From: Ruminococcus sp.
GTDB lineage: Bacteria; Bacillota; Clostridia; Oscillospirales; Ruminococcaceae
Assembly (NCBI GenBank): GCA_017525915.1
Contig: JAFXSC010000002.1
Span: 1 to 64,000, forward strand
Direction of reading: 5' to 3'
DNA length: 64,000 nt
The number at the start of each line of letters is the position of its first letter. Within the stretch, counting starts at the first letter, position 1. The notes under the pieces were generated by a model. The model made no database searches. It was not told the origin of the DNA and saw only the letters and a list, made by a program, of their open reading frames with translations. This document shows positions 16,933 through 25,457 of the stretch, one piece after another. A program made the position numbers and the translations under genes.

Positions 16933-17507
16933 GATAATTCTCCTTTAATGTTATTTATAAATTCTTTGAGTACATTGAAAAGCTCTGTGACAGGCAGACC
17001 TACGACGTTGAAGAAATCACCGTCGATAGAATCAATGAAGCCGCCTGCTATACCCTGTATGCCGTAGCCGCCGGCTTTGTCGTAAGGCTCGTCGGTCGAT
17101 GCGTATGCTTCGATCTCCGGACGCGACATCTTGCGGAAGGTTACGTCTGTAACTGAGGAAAAGCACTCCTTCTGTCCCTTATAGACTAAGCAGCAGCTTG
17201 TCACGACATAGTGGGTATTGCCGGAGAGCATTTCCATGAATTCCAGGCACTCTGTTCTGTCGTGCGGTTTCCCGAGTATCTTTCCGTCGGCGATAACGGT
17301 AGTATCGCAGCCGATAACTACGCAGTCCGGATATTTTTCTGATGCTGCAAAAGCCTTGCGTTCGGCAAGTACAGCCGAAGCGTCCATAGGGATAGTCCCC
17401 TCGGGCAGCGTTTCGTCACAGTCGAGAGAAACTGCCTCAAAATCGTTTGTAATGTACTTCATCAGCTCGCGCCTTCTCGGTGAGCCGGAAGCAAGTATGA
17501 TCTTCAT
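16929..17507 (-). CDS. maf: Maf-family nucleoside triphosphate pyrophosphatase
   Basis: A 192-residue Maf/YhdE-type protein. Typical motifs are ILASGSPRRRELM at the start, AERKAFA, VIGCDTTVIADGKILGKP in the middle, and KAGGYGIQGIAGGFI toward the end. Maf enzymes hydrolyse non-canonical or certain canonical dNTPs and have been linked to cell division. It is preceded by a small membrane-protein gene whose 3' end contains its AAAGGA site. Confidence 0.93.
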   Translation of the reverse strand: MKIILASGSPRRRELMKYITNDFEAVSLDCDETLPEGTIPMDASAVLAERKAFAASEKYPDCVVIGCDTTVIADGKILGKPHDRTECLEFMEMLSGNTHYVVTSCCLVYKGQKECFSSVTDVTFRKMSRPEIEAYASTDEPYDKAGGYGIQGIAGGFIDSIDGDFFNVVGLPVTELFNVLKEFINNIKGELS

Positions 17508-17511
17508 AATA

Positions 17512-17691
17512 TCAGTCCTTTGTCTTGACTTTCAGGAGAGTAAAGCTTGAAACGATAAACATTGCTATCACAAGCACAGGAGTTATCTTGCTCGAGGTGT
17601 GATCTCTGACCCAGTCGTTAGAGAAAACAATGGCACCAACGAACAGTATGAGTTCGATAACAAAGAATACGAGTTTTGTCTTTTTTTTCAT
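17512..17691 (-). CDS. Small membrane protein of 59 residues
   Basis: The frame begins MKKKTKLVFFVIELILFVGA and ends LLKVKTKD. It has two hydrophobic segments (about 8-23 and 37-53) separated by a polar loop with NDWVRDHTSSK. A textbook AAGGAGGAATTATT site precedes ATG 17691. It ends four bases before maf, so it is probably the first gene of the maf operon. The two-helix layout suggests an integral membrane protein; I do not recognise a family. Confidence 0.7.
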   Translation of the reverse strand: MKKKTKLVFFVIELILFVGAIVFSNDWVRDHTSSKITPVLVIAMFIVSSFTLLKVKTKD

Positions 17692-17809
17692 AATAATTCC
17701 TCCTTAACACAGATAGTGTGTTTTTATTAATCTGTAAGCATTTCCGGTATATTCCGGTGCTGTTCACCTTAGTAACGGTGGTATCTGCTGTAAGACTACT
17801 ATTCCTGCT

Positions 17810-18436
17810 TCACACAGAAAGGAGCAGCATTAAGTAGAAAAACGCTGACAGTATCATATGGGGCTTGCATCTCGATGCAGCTTCTTTCAGGGTGAGCTGC
17901 CGGAACACGAGGCGGTAGCCGATGCCGATAATTACAGGAAGGAATATTGCGGCAGGGGCAAAATCCAGCAGTTTCCGTGACTTTATACAGATAAAGAAAA
18001 GGGAAAAAGATATCAGTTCGAGGAGTATTATCTCAGATGCCTCACCGGACATACCGCGGCTCTTTGAGCTGCGCTTTGAGGTCTGGGCAACGGCAAGCAT
18101 TTCCGCGACCTTCTCCTCCGCTTCCTCCGGGGTCAGCTCATGGTCGGGGATTTCGGAATGTACGGAGATTTCCTCAATTGTTTCATCTGAAGTCTTTTCC
18201 GCACTCACGGCTTCTTCTGCCGGGAGAACAGGCTTGATACTGTCCTTATCACTTGTATGTTCGATCTCCCGGAGCACCGGCTGCGGAAGATCAATCACGC
18301 GCGGCTGACTGCGCTTTTCACGCCTTGCAGGCTTTCGCGCACTTCTCGCACTGTTCAGCATGGCAGCTACTCTGTCCTCAGCCTCCTGACGGCTGATGGT
18401 CTGTCCGGAGTCTTTATCTGCATTGTTTTCCGGCAT
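17810..18436 (-). CDS. Membrane protein with two copies of an EAE..VA.ML motif
   Basis: Starting at ATG 18436 (GGGGAGGT upstream) the protein has 208 residues. A long charged cytoplasmic region carries the same motif twice: EAEDRVAAML (18-27) and EAEEKVAEML (about 105-114), each followed by a basic Ser/Lys/Arg stretch. Three hydrophobic segments fill the C-terminal third. The function is not recognised. The open frame begins at 18496, but that codon lies directly beside the -10 box of a strong promoter, so the longer start is rejected. Confidence 0.7.
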   Translation of the reverse strand: MPENNADKDSGQTISRQEAEDRVAAMLNSARSARKPARREKRSQPRVIDLPQPVLREIEHTSDKDSIKPVLPAEEAVSAEKTSDETIEEISVHSEIPDHELTPEEAEEKVAEMLAVAQTSKRSSKSRGMSGEASEIILLELISFSLFFICIKSRKLLDFAPAAIFLPVIIGIGYRLVFRQLTLKEAASRCKPHMILSAFFYLMLLLSV

Positions 18437-18486
18437 ATCACCGACCTCCCCGTCTTCATTCCGGCATAACCGGATCCATAACAATA

Positions 18487-18515
18487 ATTTTACCACAATG
18501 CTCCTCCAAAGTCAA
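18487..18515 (-). promoter_or_regulatory. Promoter of the EAE-motif membrane protein
   Basis: The minus strand reads TTGACT (18515-18510), 17 bases ending in GTGG, then TAAAAT (18492-18487). Confidence 0.75.
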
Positions 18516-18584
18516 GAAAAATGCTCCTGAAGGCTCGCTAAAGAAAAATTCACCAAAAATTCATGAAAAAAATTGCTCAGGTAC

Positions 18585-18613
18585 TTGAAATATTTTTTGA
18601 AATAGTGTACAAT
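18585..18613 (+). promoter_or_regulatory. Promoter of pgk
   Basis: TTGAAA (18585-18590), 17 bases, TACAAT (18608-18613). The leader to the pgk ATG is about 60 bases. Confidence 0.8.
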
Positions 18614-18681
18614 ATATATCAGGTTGTTATGGAATTAACAACAGCTAAGAAAGTATCTTATAACGAAAGGATGTCATACCA

Positions 18682-19902
18682 ATGGCAGGATTAAACAAGG
18701 TCACAGTTGAAGACATTAACGTTAAGGGCAGAAAGGTACTCGTAAGAGTAGATTTCAATGTTCCTATGAAGGACGGCGTTATCACTAACGATAACCGTAT
18801 CCAGGCTGCTCTCCCCACTATAAACAAGCTCGTAGAGAACGGCGCAAAGGTAGTTCTCTGCTCACATCTCGGCAAGCCGAAGAACGGTCCCGAGGCTAAG
18901 TTCTCTCTCGCTCCCGCTGCTGCAAGACTCGGTGAGCTCGTAAACACAAAGGTTACTTTTGCTGCTGACGATACAGTTGTCGGCGAGAACGCAAAGAAGG
19001 CTGTTGCCGCTATGAAGGACGGCGAGATCGTTGTTCTCGAGAATACTCGTTTCCGCGGCAATGAAGAGACAAAGAATGGTGAAGAATTCTCCAAGGAGCT
19101 CGCAGACCTCGTTGACGGCGAAGTTTTCGTTATGGACGCTTTCGGTTCCGCTCACCGTGCTCACGCTTCCACAGCAGGCGTTACAAAGTTCGTTAAGGAG
19201 ACAGCAGTAGGTTATCTCATGCAGAAGGAGATCCAGTACCTCGGAAACGCTGTTGAGGTTCCGGAGCACCCCTTCGTTGCTATCCTCGGCGGTGCAAAGG
19301 TTGCTGACAAGCTCAATGTTATCTCCAACCTCCTCGAGAAGTGCGATACTCTCATCATCGGCGGCGGTATGGCTTATACATTCATCAAGGCCCAGGGCGG
19401 CTCAATCGGTAAGTCACTCGTTGATGAGGAAAAGCTCGACTACTGCAAGGAAATGCTCGCTAAGGCTCAGAAGCTCGGCAAGAAGATCCTCCTTCCTGTT
19501 GATACAGCTATCGCTGCTTCCTTCCCTGATCCGATCGACGCTCCTGTTGAGGTCAGCTTTGTCGACTCCGACAAGATCCCCGCTGACATGATGGGTCTCG
19601 ACATCGGACCTAAGACAGCTGCTATCTTCGCTGAGGCTGCCAAGTCCGCCAAGACCGTTGTATGGAACGGACCTATGGGCGTTTTCGAGAACCCCACACT
19701 CAAGAAGGGTACTGTTGCTGTATGTGAGGCTCTCGCTGAGGCTGACGCTACAACTATCATCGGCGGCGGCGATTCCGCTACTGCTGCTATTCAGCTCGGC
19801 TTCGCTGACAAGATGAGCCACATCTCCACAGGCGGCGGTGCTTCTCTCGAATACCTCGAGGGCAAGGTTCTTCCCGGCGTTGCAGCTATCGCTGAAAAGT
19901 AA
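18682..19902 (+). CDS. pgk: Phosphoglycerate kinase
   Basis: A 406-residue cytoplasmic enzyme making ATP and 3-phosphoglycerate from 1,3-bisphosphoglycerate and ADP. Signatures: [15 protein letters not shown] near the N-terminus, [13 protein letters not shown], the [11 protein letters not shown] segment, and the nucleotide-binding GGGDSATAA plus the [15 protein letters not shown] end. Full length. It is the first gene of a pgk-tpiA-gpmI cluster. No gap or eno gene is adjacent. Codon use is strongly biased (CTC, GAG, AAG, GCT), as expected for a highly expressed gene. Confidence 0.98.
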   Translation: MAGLNKVTVEDINVKGRKVLVRVDFNVPMKDGVITNDNRIQAALPTINKLVENGAKVVLCSHLGKPKNGPEAKFSLAPAAARLGELVNTKVTFAADDTVVGENAKKAVAAMKDGEIVVLENTRFRGNEETKNGEEFSKELADLVDGEVFVMDAFGSAHRAHASTAGVTKFVKETAVGYLMQKEIQYLGNAVEVPEHPFVAILGGAKVADKLNVISNLLEKCDTLIIGGGMAYTFIKAQGGSIGKSLVDEEKLDYCKEMLAKAQKLGKKILLPVDTAIAASFPDPIDAPVEVSFVDSDKIPADMMGLDIGPKTAAIFAEAAKSAKTVVWNGPMGVFENPTLKKGTVAVCEALAEADATTIIGGGDSATAAIQLGFADKMSHISTGGGASLEYLEGKVLPGVAAIAEK

Positions 19903-19916
19903 GTTTATCAAAAATA

Positions 19917-19938
19917 GGGCGGACAGTTACATCCGCCC
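19917..19938 (+). terminator. Intergenic hairpin between pgk and tpiA
   Basis: GGGCGGA (19917-19923) pairs with TCCGCCC (19932-19938), then TTATTT. The identical stem recurs before gpmI. It may be a partial terminator or an mRNA-stabilising element. Confidence 0.6.
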
Positions 19939-19974
19939 TTATTTCCGTAATTTTATTATAAGGAGTAATTACCA

Positions 19975-20751
19975 ATGAACAAGAATCTCAGAAAGGCTAT
20001 CATTGCCGGTAACTGGAAAATGAACAAGACCCGTCCCGAGGCTAAGGCTCTCCTCGAGGCTATCAAGCCCCTTGTTGCTAACGCCGAGGGCAAGATCGAG
20101 GTAATCGCCTGTGTTCCTTTCACAAACCTCGAGACTGCTATCAACACAACAGCAGGCAGCAACGTTAAGATCGGTGCTGAAAACGTTCACTTCGAGAAGA
20201 GCGGTGCTTTCACCGGTGAAATTTCCGCTGATATGCTCACAGAGCTCGGCGTTGAGTACGTTGTTATCGGTCACAGCGAGAGAAGGCAGTATTTCGGCGA
20301 GACTGACGAAACTGTAAACAAGAGAACAATTGCTGCTCTTGGTGCTGGCCTCAAGCCTATCGTTTGCGTTGGCGAGCTCAAGTGGGAGCGCGAGTGCAAC
20401 ATCACTGAGGAAGTTATCGCACGCCAGATCAAGCTCGACCTCTGGTCACTCACAGCCGAGCAGGTAAAGAACGTTGTTATCGCTTACGAGCCTGTATGGG
20501 CTATCGGTACAGGTCTTACTGCTACTCCCGATCAGGCTGAGGAAGTTTGCGGATTTATCCGTGCACAGCTCGCTAAGCTCTTCGATCAGGCAACTGCTGA
20601 CGCTGTTACTATCCAGTACGGTGGCTCAATGAACGCCAAGAACGCTGCTGAGCTTCTTGCTAAGCCCAACATCGACGGCGGTCTCATCGGCGGTGCTTCA
20701 CTCAAGGCTGAGGACTTCAACGTTATCGTTCAGGCTGCTGTAAACGGCTGA
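19975..20751 (+). CDS. tpiA: Triosephosphate isomerase
   Basis: A 258-residue TIM-barrel enzyme interconverting dihydroxyacetone phosphate and glyceraldehyde 3-phosphate. The substrate motif IAGNWKMNKT, the catalytic His in VVIGHSERRQYFGE, the catalytic Glu in VIAYEPVWAIGTG, and the phosphate-binding IQYGGSMN and GGLIGGASL are all present. It has an AAGGAGTAATTACC site and lies between pgk and gpmI, flanked by matching hairpins. Confidence 0.98.
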   Translation: MNKNLRKAIIAGNWKMNKTRPEAKALLEAIKPLVANAEGKIEVIACVPFTNLETAINTTAGSNVKIGAENVHFEKSGAFTGEISADMLTELGVEYVVIGHSERRQYFGETDETVNKRTIAALGAGLKPIVCVGELKWERECNITEEVIARQIKLDLWSLTAEQVKNVVIAYEPVWAIGTGLTATPDQAEEVCGFIRAQLAKLFDQATADAVTIQYGGSMNAKNAAELLAKPNIDGGLIGGASLKAEDFNVIVQAAVNG

Positions 20752-20767
20752 TCTAAATATTCTGAAA

Positions 20768-20786
20768 GGGCGGACGATCTCCGCCC
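20768..20786 (+). terminator. Intergenic hairpin between tpiA and gpmI
   Basis: GGGCGGA (20768-20774), loop CGATC, TCCGCCC (20780-20786). The stem is the same as in the pgk-tpiA gap. A pyrimidine-rich CTCTC follows instead of a true T-run. Confidence 0.55.
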
Positions 20787-20812
20787 TCTCTCTTGATGAA
20801 AGGATAATTTTT

Positions 20813-22333
20813 ATGTCAAAGAAACCCGTTGCACTTATCATTATGGACGGCTTCGGATACAATCCCGATACTTACGGCAACGCTATCGCTGCTGCAAAGA
20901 AGCCCAACCTCGACAAGTACATGGCTGAGTGCCCACACACTATCATCGGCGCAAGCGGTCTCGACGTAGGACTGCCGGACGGTCAGATGGGCAACTCCGA
21001 GGTAGGTCACACCAATATCGGTGCAGGACGTATCGTTTACCAGATGCTCGTTAAAATATCAAAGGACATCAAGGACGGCACCTTCTTCAATAACAAGGCT
21101 ATCCTCGGTGCTATGAACAACTGCAAGGAAAAGGGCAGTGCCCTTCACCTCATGGGACTTCTCTCCCCCGGCGGCGTTCACAGCCACATGGAACACCTCT
21201 ACGGCATCGTTGAGATGGCAAAGAAGAACGGTCTGGACAAGGTTTATATCCACGCATTCCTTGACGGACGTGACGTTCCGCCTTCGTCCGCAGCCGAGTA
21301 CATGGAAGAAGCAGTTGCAGAGCTTAAAAAGATAGGTCTCGGCAAGGTTGCTACTATCTCCGGACGTTTCTACGCTATGGACAGAGACAACGCCTGGGAC
21401 AGAGTTGAAAAGGCTTATGCCGCTCTCGTTTACGGCGAGGGTGTCAATGAGACCGACCCGGTTCAGGCTATAAAGAATTCCTACGCTAACGAGGTTACAG
21501 ACGAGTTCATGCTCCCGACAGTCATTAACGGCGGCGCTCAGATCAAGGCTGACGACAGCGTTATCTTCTTCAACTTCCGCCCTGACCGTGCAAGACAGAT
21601 CACACGCTCCTTCGTTGACCCTGAGTTCAAGGGCTTCGAACGCAGGAACGGTTTCTTCCCCGTAAACTTCGTCTGCATGGCTCAGTATGACGCTACTATG
21701 CCGAACGTAAGCGTTGCTTATCCTCCCGAGCAGCTCACCATGACTATGGGCGAGTACCTTGCAAAACTCGGCAAGACACAGCTCCGTATCGCTGAGACTC
21801 AGAAGTACGCTCACGTTACCTTCTTCTTCAACGGCGGTGAGGAAAAGCAGTTCGAGGGCGAGGACCGTATCCTCATCAAGTCCCCCGACGTTCCTACCTT
21901 CGACCTCAAGCCTGAAATGAGCGCCTATGAGGTATGCGACGCTGTTGTTGAGGCTATAAACTCCGACAAATACGACGTTATCATCCTCAACTACGCTAAC
22001 TGCGACATGGTTGGTCATACCGGAATATTCGACGCTGCTGTCAAGGCTGTTGAGGCTACTGATACCTGCGTAGGACGCATGGTGGATGCTATTCTCGCAA
22101 AGGGCGGCGCTGCACTTATCACTGCCGACCACGGAAACGCTGACAAGATGATGGAGCCTGACGGAAGTCCGTTCACAGCTCACACCACAAACCCTGTTCC
22201 GCTCATCGCCGTTGGCGTTGAGGGCAAGCTCACAGAGGGCGGCGTGCTCGCAGACCTTGCACCCACGATGCTCGATATCATGGGAGTTCCTCAGCCTGAG
22301 GAAATGACAGGTCACTCACTACTCAGCAAGTAA
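20813..22333 (+). CDS. gpmI: 2,3-bisphosphoglycerate-independent phosphoglycerate mutase
   Basis: A 506-residue metalloenzyme of the alkaline phosphatase superfamily, converting 3- to 2-phosphoglycerate. The N-terminal metal site IIMDGFGYNPDTYGNA, the phosphoserine region LPDGQMGNSEVGHTNIGAG, FLDGRDVPPSSA, and the C-terminal metal ligands in NCDMVGHTG and TADHGNADKM are intact. It is the last gene of the glycolytic group. Confidence 0.98.
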   Translation: MSKKPVALIIMDGFGYNPDTYGNAIAAAKKPNLDKYMAECPHTIIGASGLDVGLPDGQMGNSEVGHTNIGAGRIVYQMLVKISKDIKDGTFFNNKAILGAMNNCKEKGSALHLMGLLSPGGVHSHMEHLYGIVEMAKKNGLDKVYIHAFLDGRDVPPSSAAEYMEEAVAELKKIGLGKVATISGRFYAMDRDNAWDRVEKAYAALVYGEGVNETDPVQAIKNSYANEVTDEFMLPTVINGGAQIKADDSVIFFNFRPDRARQITRSFVDPEFKGFERRNGFFPVNFVCMAQYDATMPNVSVAYPPEQLTMTMGEYLAKLGKTQLRIAETQKYAHVTFFFNGGEEKQFEGEDRILIKSPDVPTFDLKPEMSAYEVCDAVVEAINSDKYDVIILNYANCDMVGHTGIFDAAVKAVEATDTCVGRMVDAILAKGGAALITADHGNADKMMEPDGSPFTAHTTNPVPLIAVGVEGKLTEGGVLADLAPTMLDIMGVPQPEEMTGHSLLSK

Positions 22334-22342
22334 TAACAGTAT

Positions 22343-22370
22343 GGCTGCTGCTCCGGCGGCAGCCTTCTTT
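22343..22370 (+). terminator. Terminator after gpmI
   Basis: GGCTGC (22343-22348) pairs with GCAGCC (22359-22364), followed by TTCTTT. Confidence 0.6.
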
Positions 22371-22387
22371 AAATCTCAGGAGGAGTC

Positions 22388-22861
22388 ATGGATCATATTA
22401 TCAAGGAACTTAATCAGAATGAATACGGCATTTTAGAAGACTTTCTGTACGAAGCGATATTCATTCCGGAAGGGATCGAACCTCCTCCGAGAGATATAAT
22501 ATACCGTCCGGAGTTACAGGTCTACATCGAGGATTTCGGCAGGAAAAAAGGAGATATGTGCCTTGCAGCCGAAGCTGACGGCAGGATAATCGGTGCGGTC
22601 TGGGTCCGAATAATGAACGATTACGGTCATATCGACGCCGAAACGCCTTCATTCGCCATTTCGCTCCATAAAGAATACAGAGGGCAAGGGATTGGTACTG
22701 CGCTTATGGAAGCGATGCTCGGGAAGCTGAGAGCTTCCGGATATGAGCGTGCTTCGCTTGCTGTGCAGAAGGCAAATTATGCTGTGAATATGTATAAAAA
22801 GGTCGGCTTTGAAATAGCCGGCGAAAACGAAGAAGAATTTATTATGCTGTGGAAAGCATAA
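22388..22861 (+). CDS. GNAT-family N-acetyltransferase
   Basis: A 157-residue acetyltransferase. The acetyl-CoA binding motif HKEYRGQGIGTALMEAML (about residues 96-113) is canonical, and the C-terminal NYAVNMYKKVGFEIAGENEEEFIML is typical of the fold. The substrate cannot be inferred. It has an AGGAGGAGTC site and lies 12 bases before the next small gene, so the two are probably cotranscribed. Confidence 0.85.
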   Translation: MDHIIKELNQNEYGILEDFLYEAIFIPEGIEPPPRDIIYRPELQVYIEDFGRKKGDMCLAAEADGRIIGAVWVRIMNDYGHIDAETPSFAISLHKEYRGQGIGTALMEAMLGKLRASGYERASLAVQKANYAVNMYKKVGFEIAGENEEEFIMLWKA

Positions 22862-22873
22862 AGGAGTGATATT

Positions 22874-23119
22874 ATGAATCCGATGTACGCTTTGAAATAC
22901 TACACCCTGCTGAATAAGTTCAAGGCTAATCACCCGAAGCTTCCGGGCTTCATTAAAACTGCCGGTTCTATCGCCGATGTCGGAACTGTTGCAGAGATAA
23001 CTGTAAAGACCACTGCCGGCAAGACTATCCGCGCAAATATCAGCATCACTGAGGAGGATATAAAGATACTCAGCGAACTCAAGGCACTCAGAAAGAGCAA
23101 GGACGCTCAGGAAAAGTAA
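22874..23119 (+). CDS. Small conserved-looking protein of 81 residues, function unknown
   Basis: A soluble, Lys-rich protein starting MNPMYALKYYTLLNKFKANHPKLPGF. The central part (KTAGSIADVGTVAEITVKTTAGKTIRANI) suggests a small beta structure, and the C-terminus is helical and charged. There is no signal peptide and no recognised family. A strong AAGGAGTGATATT site and tight spacing to the acetyltransferase support it as a real gene. Confidence 0.65.
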   Translation: MNPMYALKYYTLLNKFKANHPKLPGFIKTAGSIADVGTVAEITVKTTAGKTIRANISITEEDIKILSELKALRKSKDAQEK

Positions 23120-23171
23120 CCCTGTCTGTACCATATTTTACATAAAAGTAATCATTATTTTCGCTCAGCTA

Positions 23172-23200
23172 TTGACAAATCATGAAAAATATGCTACAAT
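23172..23200 (+). promoter_or_regulatory. Promoter of the M23-dockerin gene
   Basis: Consensus TTGACA (23172-23177), 17 bases, TACAAT (23195-23200). Confidence 0.85.
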
Positions 23201-23236
23201 TTAGTTACAATTCGGATAAAAAGGAGTTACTTGCAC

Positions 23237-24553
23237 ATGAGGATCATCCTTAAAAAAGCCGCAGCAATGCTGCTCGCTATTGCTATGTTACTGCTGCCGG
23301 AAGGGCTCAGGACTAACGGTTTCGGCGCTTCTGCCGCCGATCTCAGCGCTACATGGCCAGTCCCTGAAAGCTATAAGAATATAACTACCTACTTTGACCC
23401 ACTAAGAAATCAGTATAATATGTCCGGCTACCACAACGGCATCGACATAGAAGCACCCTACGCAACCCCGATCTACGCTGTCCGCGCCGGTACGGTCGTC
23501 TCTGCTGACTGGAAGGACGCATACGGCTATATGGTGATTCTCTACCATTCCGACCTCGGGCTTTATACCTTCTATGCTCATTGCTCGTCAACGGCAGTTT
23601 CACCCGGTGCTGAGATAGCTCAGGGACAGCAGATAGCTGCTGTCGGAAGCACAGGACAGTCCTCCGGAAATCACCTTCACTACGGCATTTGCAATAATCT
23701 CCTGAGCGGCTGGCCGGATGCCACATACTACGATCCGCTCACATATTTCAACTATAACGGCGAGGTAGCTCCGCCCATCATCATTACCGATCCGGAATGC
23801 GACTGTTCCGAGGAATACGCCGGCATCTATACTACGAAAAACGTCACGACTTATCTCAATATAAGAAGCGGTCACGGCTCAACTTTCCCGGTAGTCGGTC
23901 AGATAACTCCCGGCGCACAGGTCACTGTAACAAAGGCTGACGGACAGTGGGCTCACGTCGAATGCAACGGCGTCAAAGGCTTCAGCTCTATGGAATACCT
24001 CGAAAAGGTCAGCGATATCGAAAAGCCTGAGGCGGGTATGACTGTTACGGGAGCAACTGTTCCCGATAATTCGCTGAAGTGCGGTGAAAGCTTCCGCATA
24101 CGCGGTGTTATTACTTCCACGCTTACTATCAAAAAGGTCTGGGGCGGTATATACTCCGCTGACGGCACCGAGACCAAGCAATACTGTGAAGCTTCGCCCT
24201 CCACAAAGACCTACGACCTCTCGTCTTACTTCGACAGCAAGATAATCTTCGGCGGTCTTCCGGAAGGAAACTATAAGTATAAGATAGAGGCTGAGGATAT
24301 CGACGGCAACAAATTCGTGCTCATCGAATCCGACTTCAAGGAGGTCTCGAGTTCCGCTGAATACGTCAAGGGCGATGTCAACCTCGACAAAGAAGTCAAT
24401 ATCGCAGACGCCGTACTTCTCCAGAATTTCCTCCTCGGCAGGACAAACCTCAGTGAGCAGCAGGAAAACTGCGCTGACTACAACTCTGACGGCAGCGTTT
24501 CAGTCTTCGACCTTATGCTCATAAAACGTGCCGCAATAAATAAAAAGGAATAA
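23237..24553 (+). CDS. Secreted M23 peptidase with SH3 and dockerin modules
   Basis: Begins at ATG 23237 (AAGGAG ten bases upstream; the in-frame TTG at 23231 is too close). A signal peptide is followed by an M23 zinc endopeptidase domain (about 35-175) with metal ligands in YHNGIDI, the FYAHC motif and HLHYG. A bacterial SH3 domain (about 193-255, LNIRSGHGSTFPVVG) and a beta-rich region follow. A type I dockerin closes the protein (about 375-436, GDVNLDKEVNIADAV and ADYNSDGSVSVFDLM). It should cleave peptidoglycan cross-bridges. A dockerin on such an enzyme is unusual and suggests attachment to a cohesin at the cell surface. Confidence 0.9.
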   Translation: MRIILKKAAAMLLAIAMLLLPEGLRTNGFGASAADLSATWPVPESYKNITTYFDPLRNQYNMSGYHNGIDIEAPYATPIYAVRAGTVVSADWKDAYGYMVILYHSDLGLYTFYAHCSSTAVSPGAEIAQGQQIAAVGSTGQSSGNHLHYGICNNLLSGWPDATYYDPLTYFNYNGEVAPPIIITDPECDCSEEYAGIYTTKNVTTYLNIRSGHGSTFPVVGQITPGAQVTVTKADGQWAHVECNGVKGFSSMEYLEKVSDIEKPEAGMTVTGATVPDNSLKCGESFRIRGVITSTLTIKKVWGGIYSADGTETKQYCEASPSTKTYDLSSYFDSKIIFGGLPEGNYKYKIEAEDIDGNKFVLIESDFKEVSSSAEYVKGDVNLDKEVNIADAVLLQNFLLGRTNLSEQQENCADYNSDGSVSVFDLMLIKRAAINKKE

Positions 24554-24554
24554 T

Positions 24555-25457
24555 ATGGATACCGCAGCTATTTTCAGCAATTGCAGGCTTTGTCCCCGCA
24601 AATGCGGAGCTGACCGTACAGCCGGAAAGGGCTTTTGCGGCGAAACAAATGTGATAAGCGCGGCAAGAGCCTCCCTCCACAAGTGGGAGGAGCCCTGCAT
24701 TGCCTATAAAAACGGCGCAGGAACGGTGTTTTTCTCCGGCTGCAATCTTCACTGTGTCTACTGCCAGAACAACATCATTAGCAATGAGCTTCACGGCAAG
24801 TCCCTCAGTGTAAGCGAGCTCGCGGACGTTTTCCTCCGCTTGCAGGACAGCGGTGCTGACAATATCGAACTTGTAACTCCCACGCATTTCGTACCGCTCA
24901 TCATCAATTCGCTCGACAAGGTAAAGCACCGGCTCACTATCCCCGTCGTGTACAACACAGGCGGCTATGAGCTATGCGAAACTATTGCCATGCTCGACGG
25001 CTACATCGACGTATACCTCCCGGATATCAAGTACCGTTCGCCCGACATTGCAAAAAACTACTCCAGCGCTCCGGACTATTTTGAATACGCTTCACGCGCC
25101 GTCCTCGCCATGACACGACAGGTCGGCGCTCTGCAATATAACAGCGAAGGAGGACTCGTCAGGGGGACTGTTATCCGTCACCTCGTACTCCCCTCCCACA
25201 GGCACGATTCTATAAGCATAATGGAGTGGATAGCTGAAAATATCAGCCCTGAAAACGCCCTTGTCAGCATCATGGGACAGTACACACCTTTCGTTTTCAT
25301 TCCCGACAGCTTCCCCGAACTGAAAAGACGTGTCACAAAAATGGAGTACAACAGCGTCACCGACCGTGCCGCAGAACTCGGGCTCAACGGATTCTCCCAG
25401 GACAGGTCTTCCGCATCCGAGGACTACGTTCCGGATTTCAGCTTTCAGGGACTATGA
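24555..25457 (+). CDS. PflX-like radical SAM protein
   Basis: A 300-residue radical SAM protein of the group related to pyruvate formate-lyase activating enzymes. The SAM-binding Fe-S cluster motif is C-x3-C-x2-C in FFSGCNLHCVYCQN. An N-terminal Cys cluster (CRLCPRKCGADR) may bind a second cluster. The role of this PflX-type branch is unknown. It starts one base after the dockerin gene, so it shares that transcript, and its last six bases overlap the convergent Clp ATPase gene. Confidence 0.85.
   Translation: MDTAAIFSNCRLCPRKCGADRTAGKGFCGETNVISAARASLHKWEEPCIAYKNGAGTVFFSGCNLHCVYCQNNIISNELHGKSLSVSELADVFLRLQDSGADNIELVTPTHFVPLIINSLDKVKHRLTIPVVYNTGGYELCETIAMLDGYIDVYLPDIKYRSPDIAKNYSSAPDYFEYASRAVLAMTRQVGALQYNSEGGLVRGTVIRHLVLPSHRHDSISIMEWIAENISPENALVSIMGQYTPFVFIPDSFPELKRRVTKMEYNSVTDRAAELGLNGFSQDRSSASEDYVPDFSFQGL

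Noticed and set aside
21059-22315. Long minus-strand frame over gpmI
   Set aside because: Shadow caused by the strong codon bias of the highly expressed gpmI gene.
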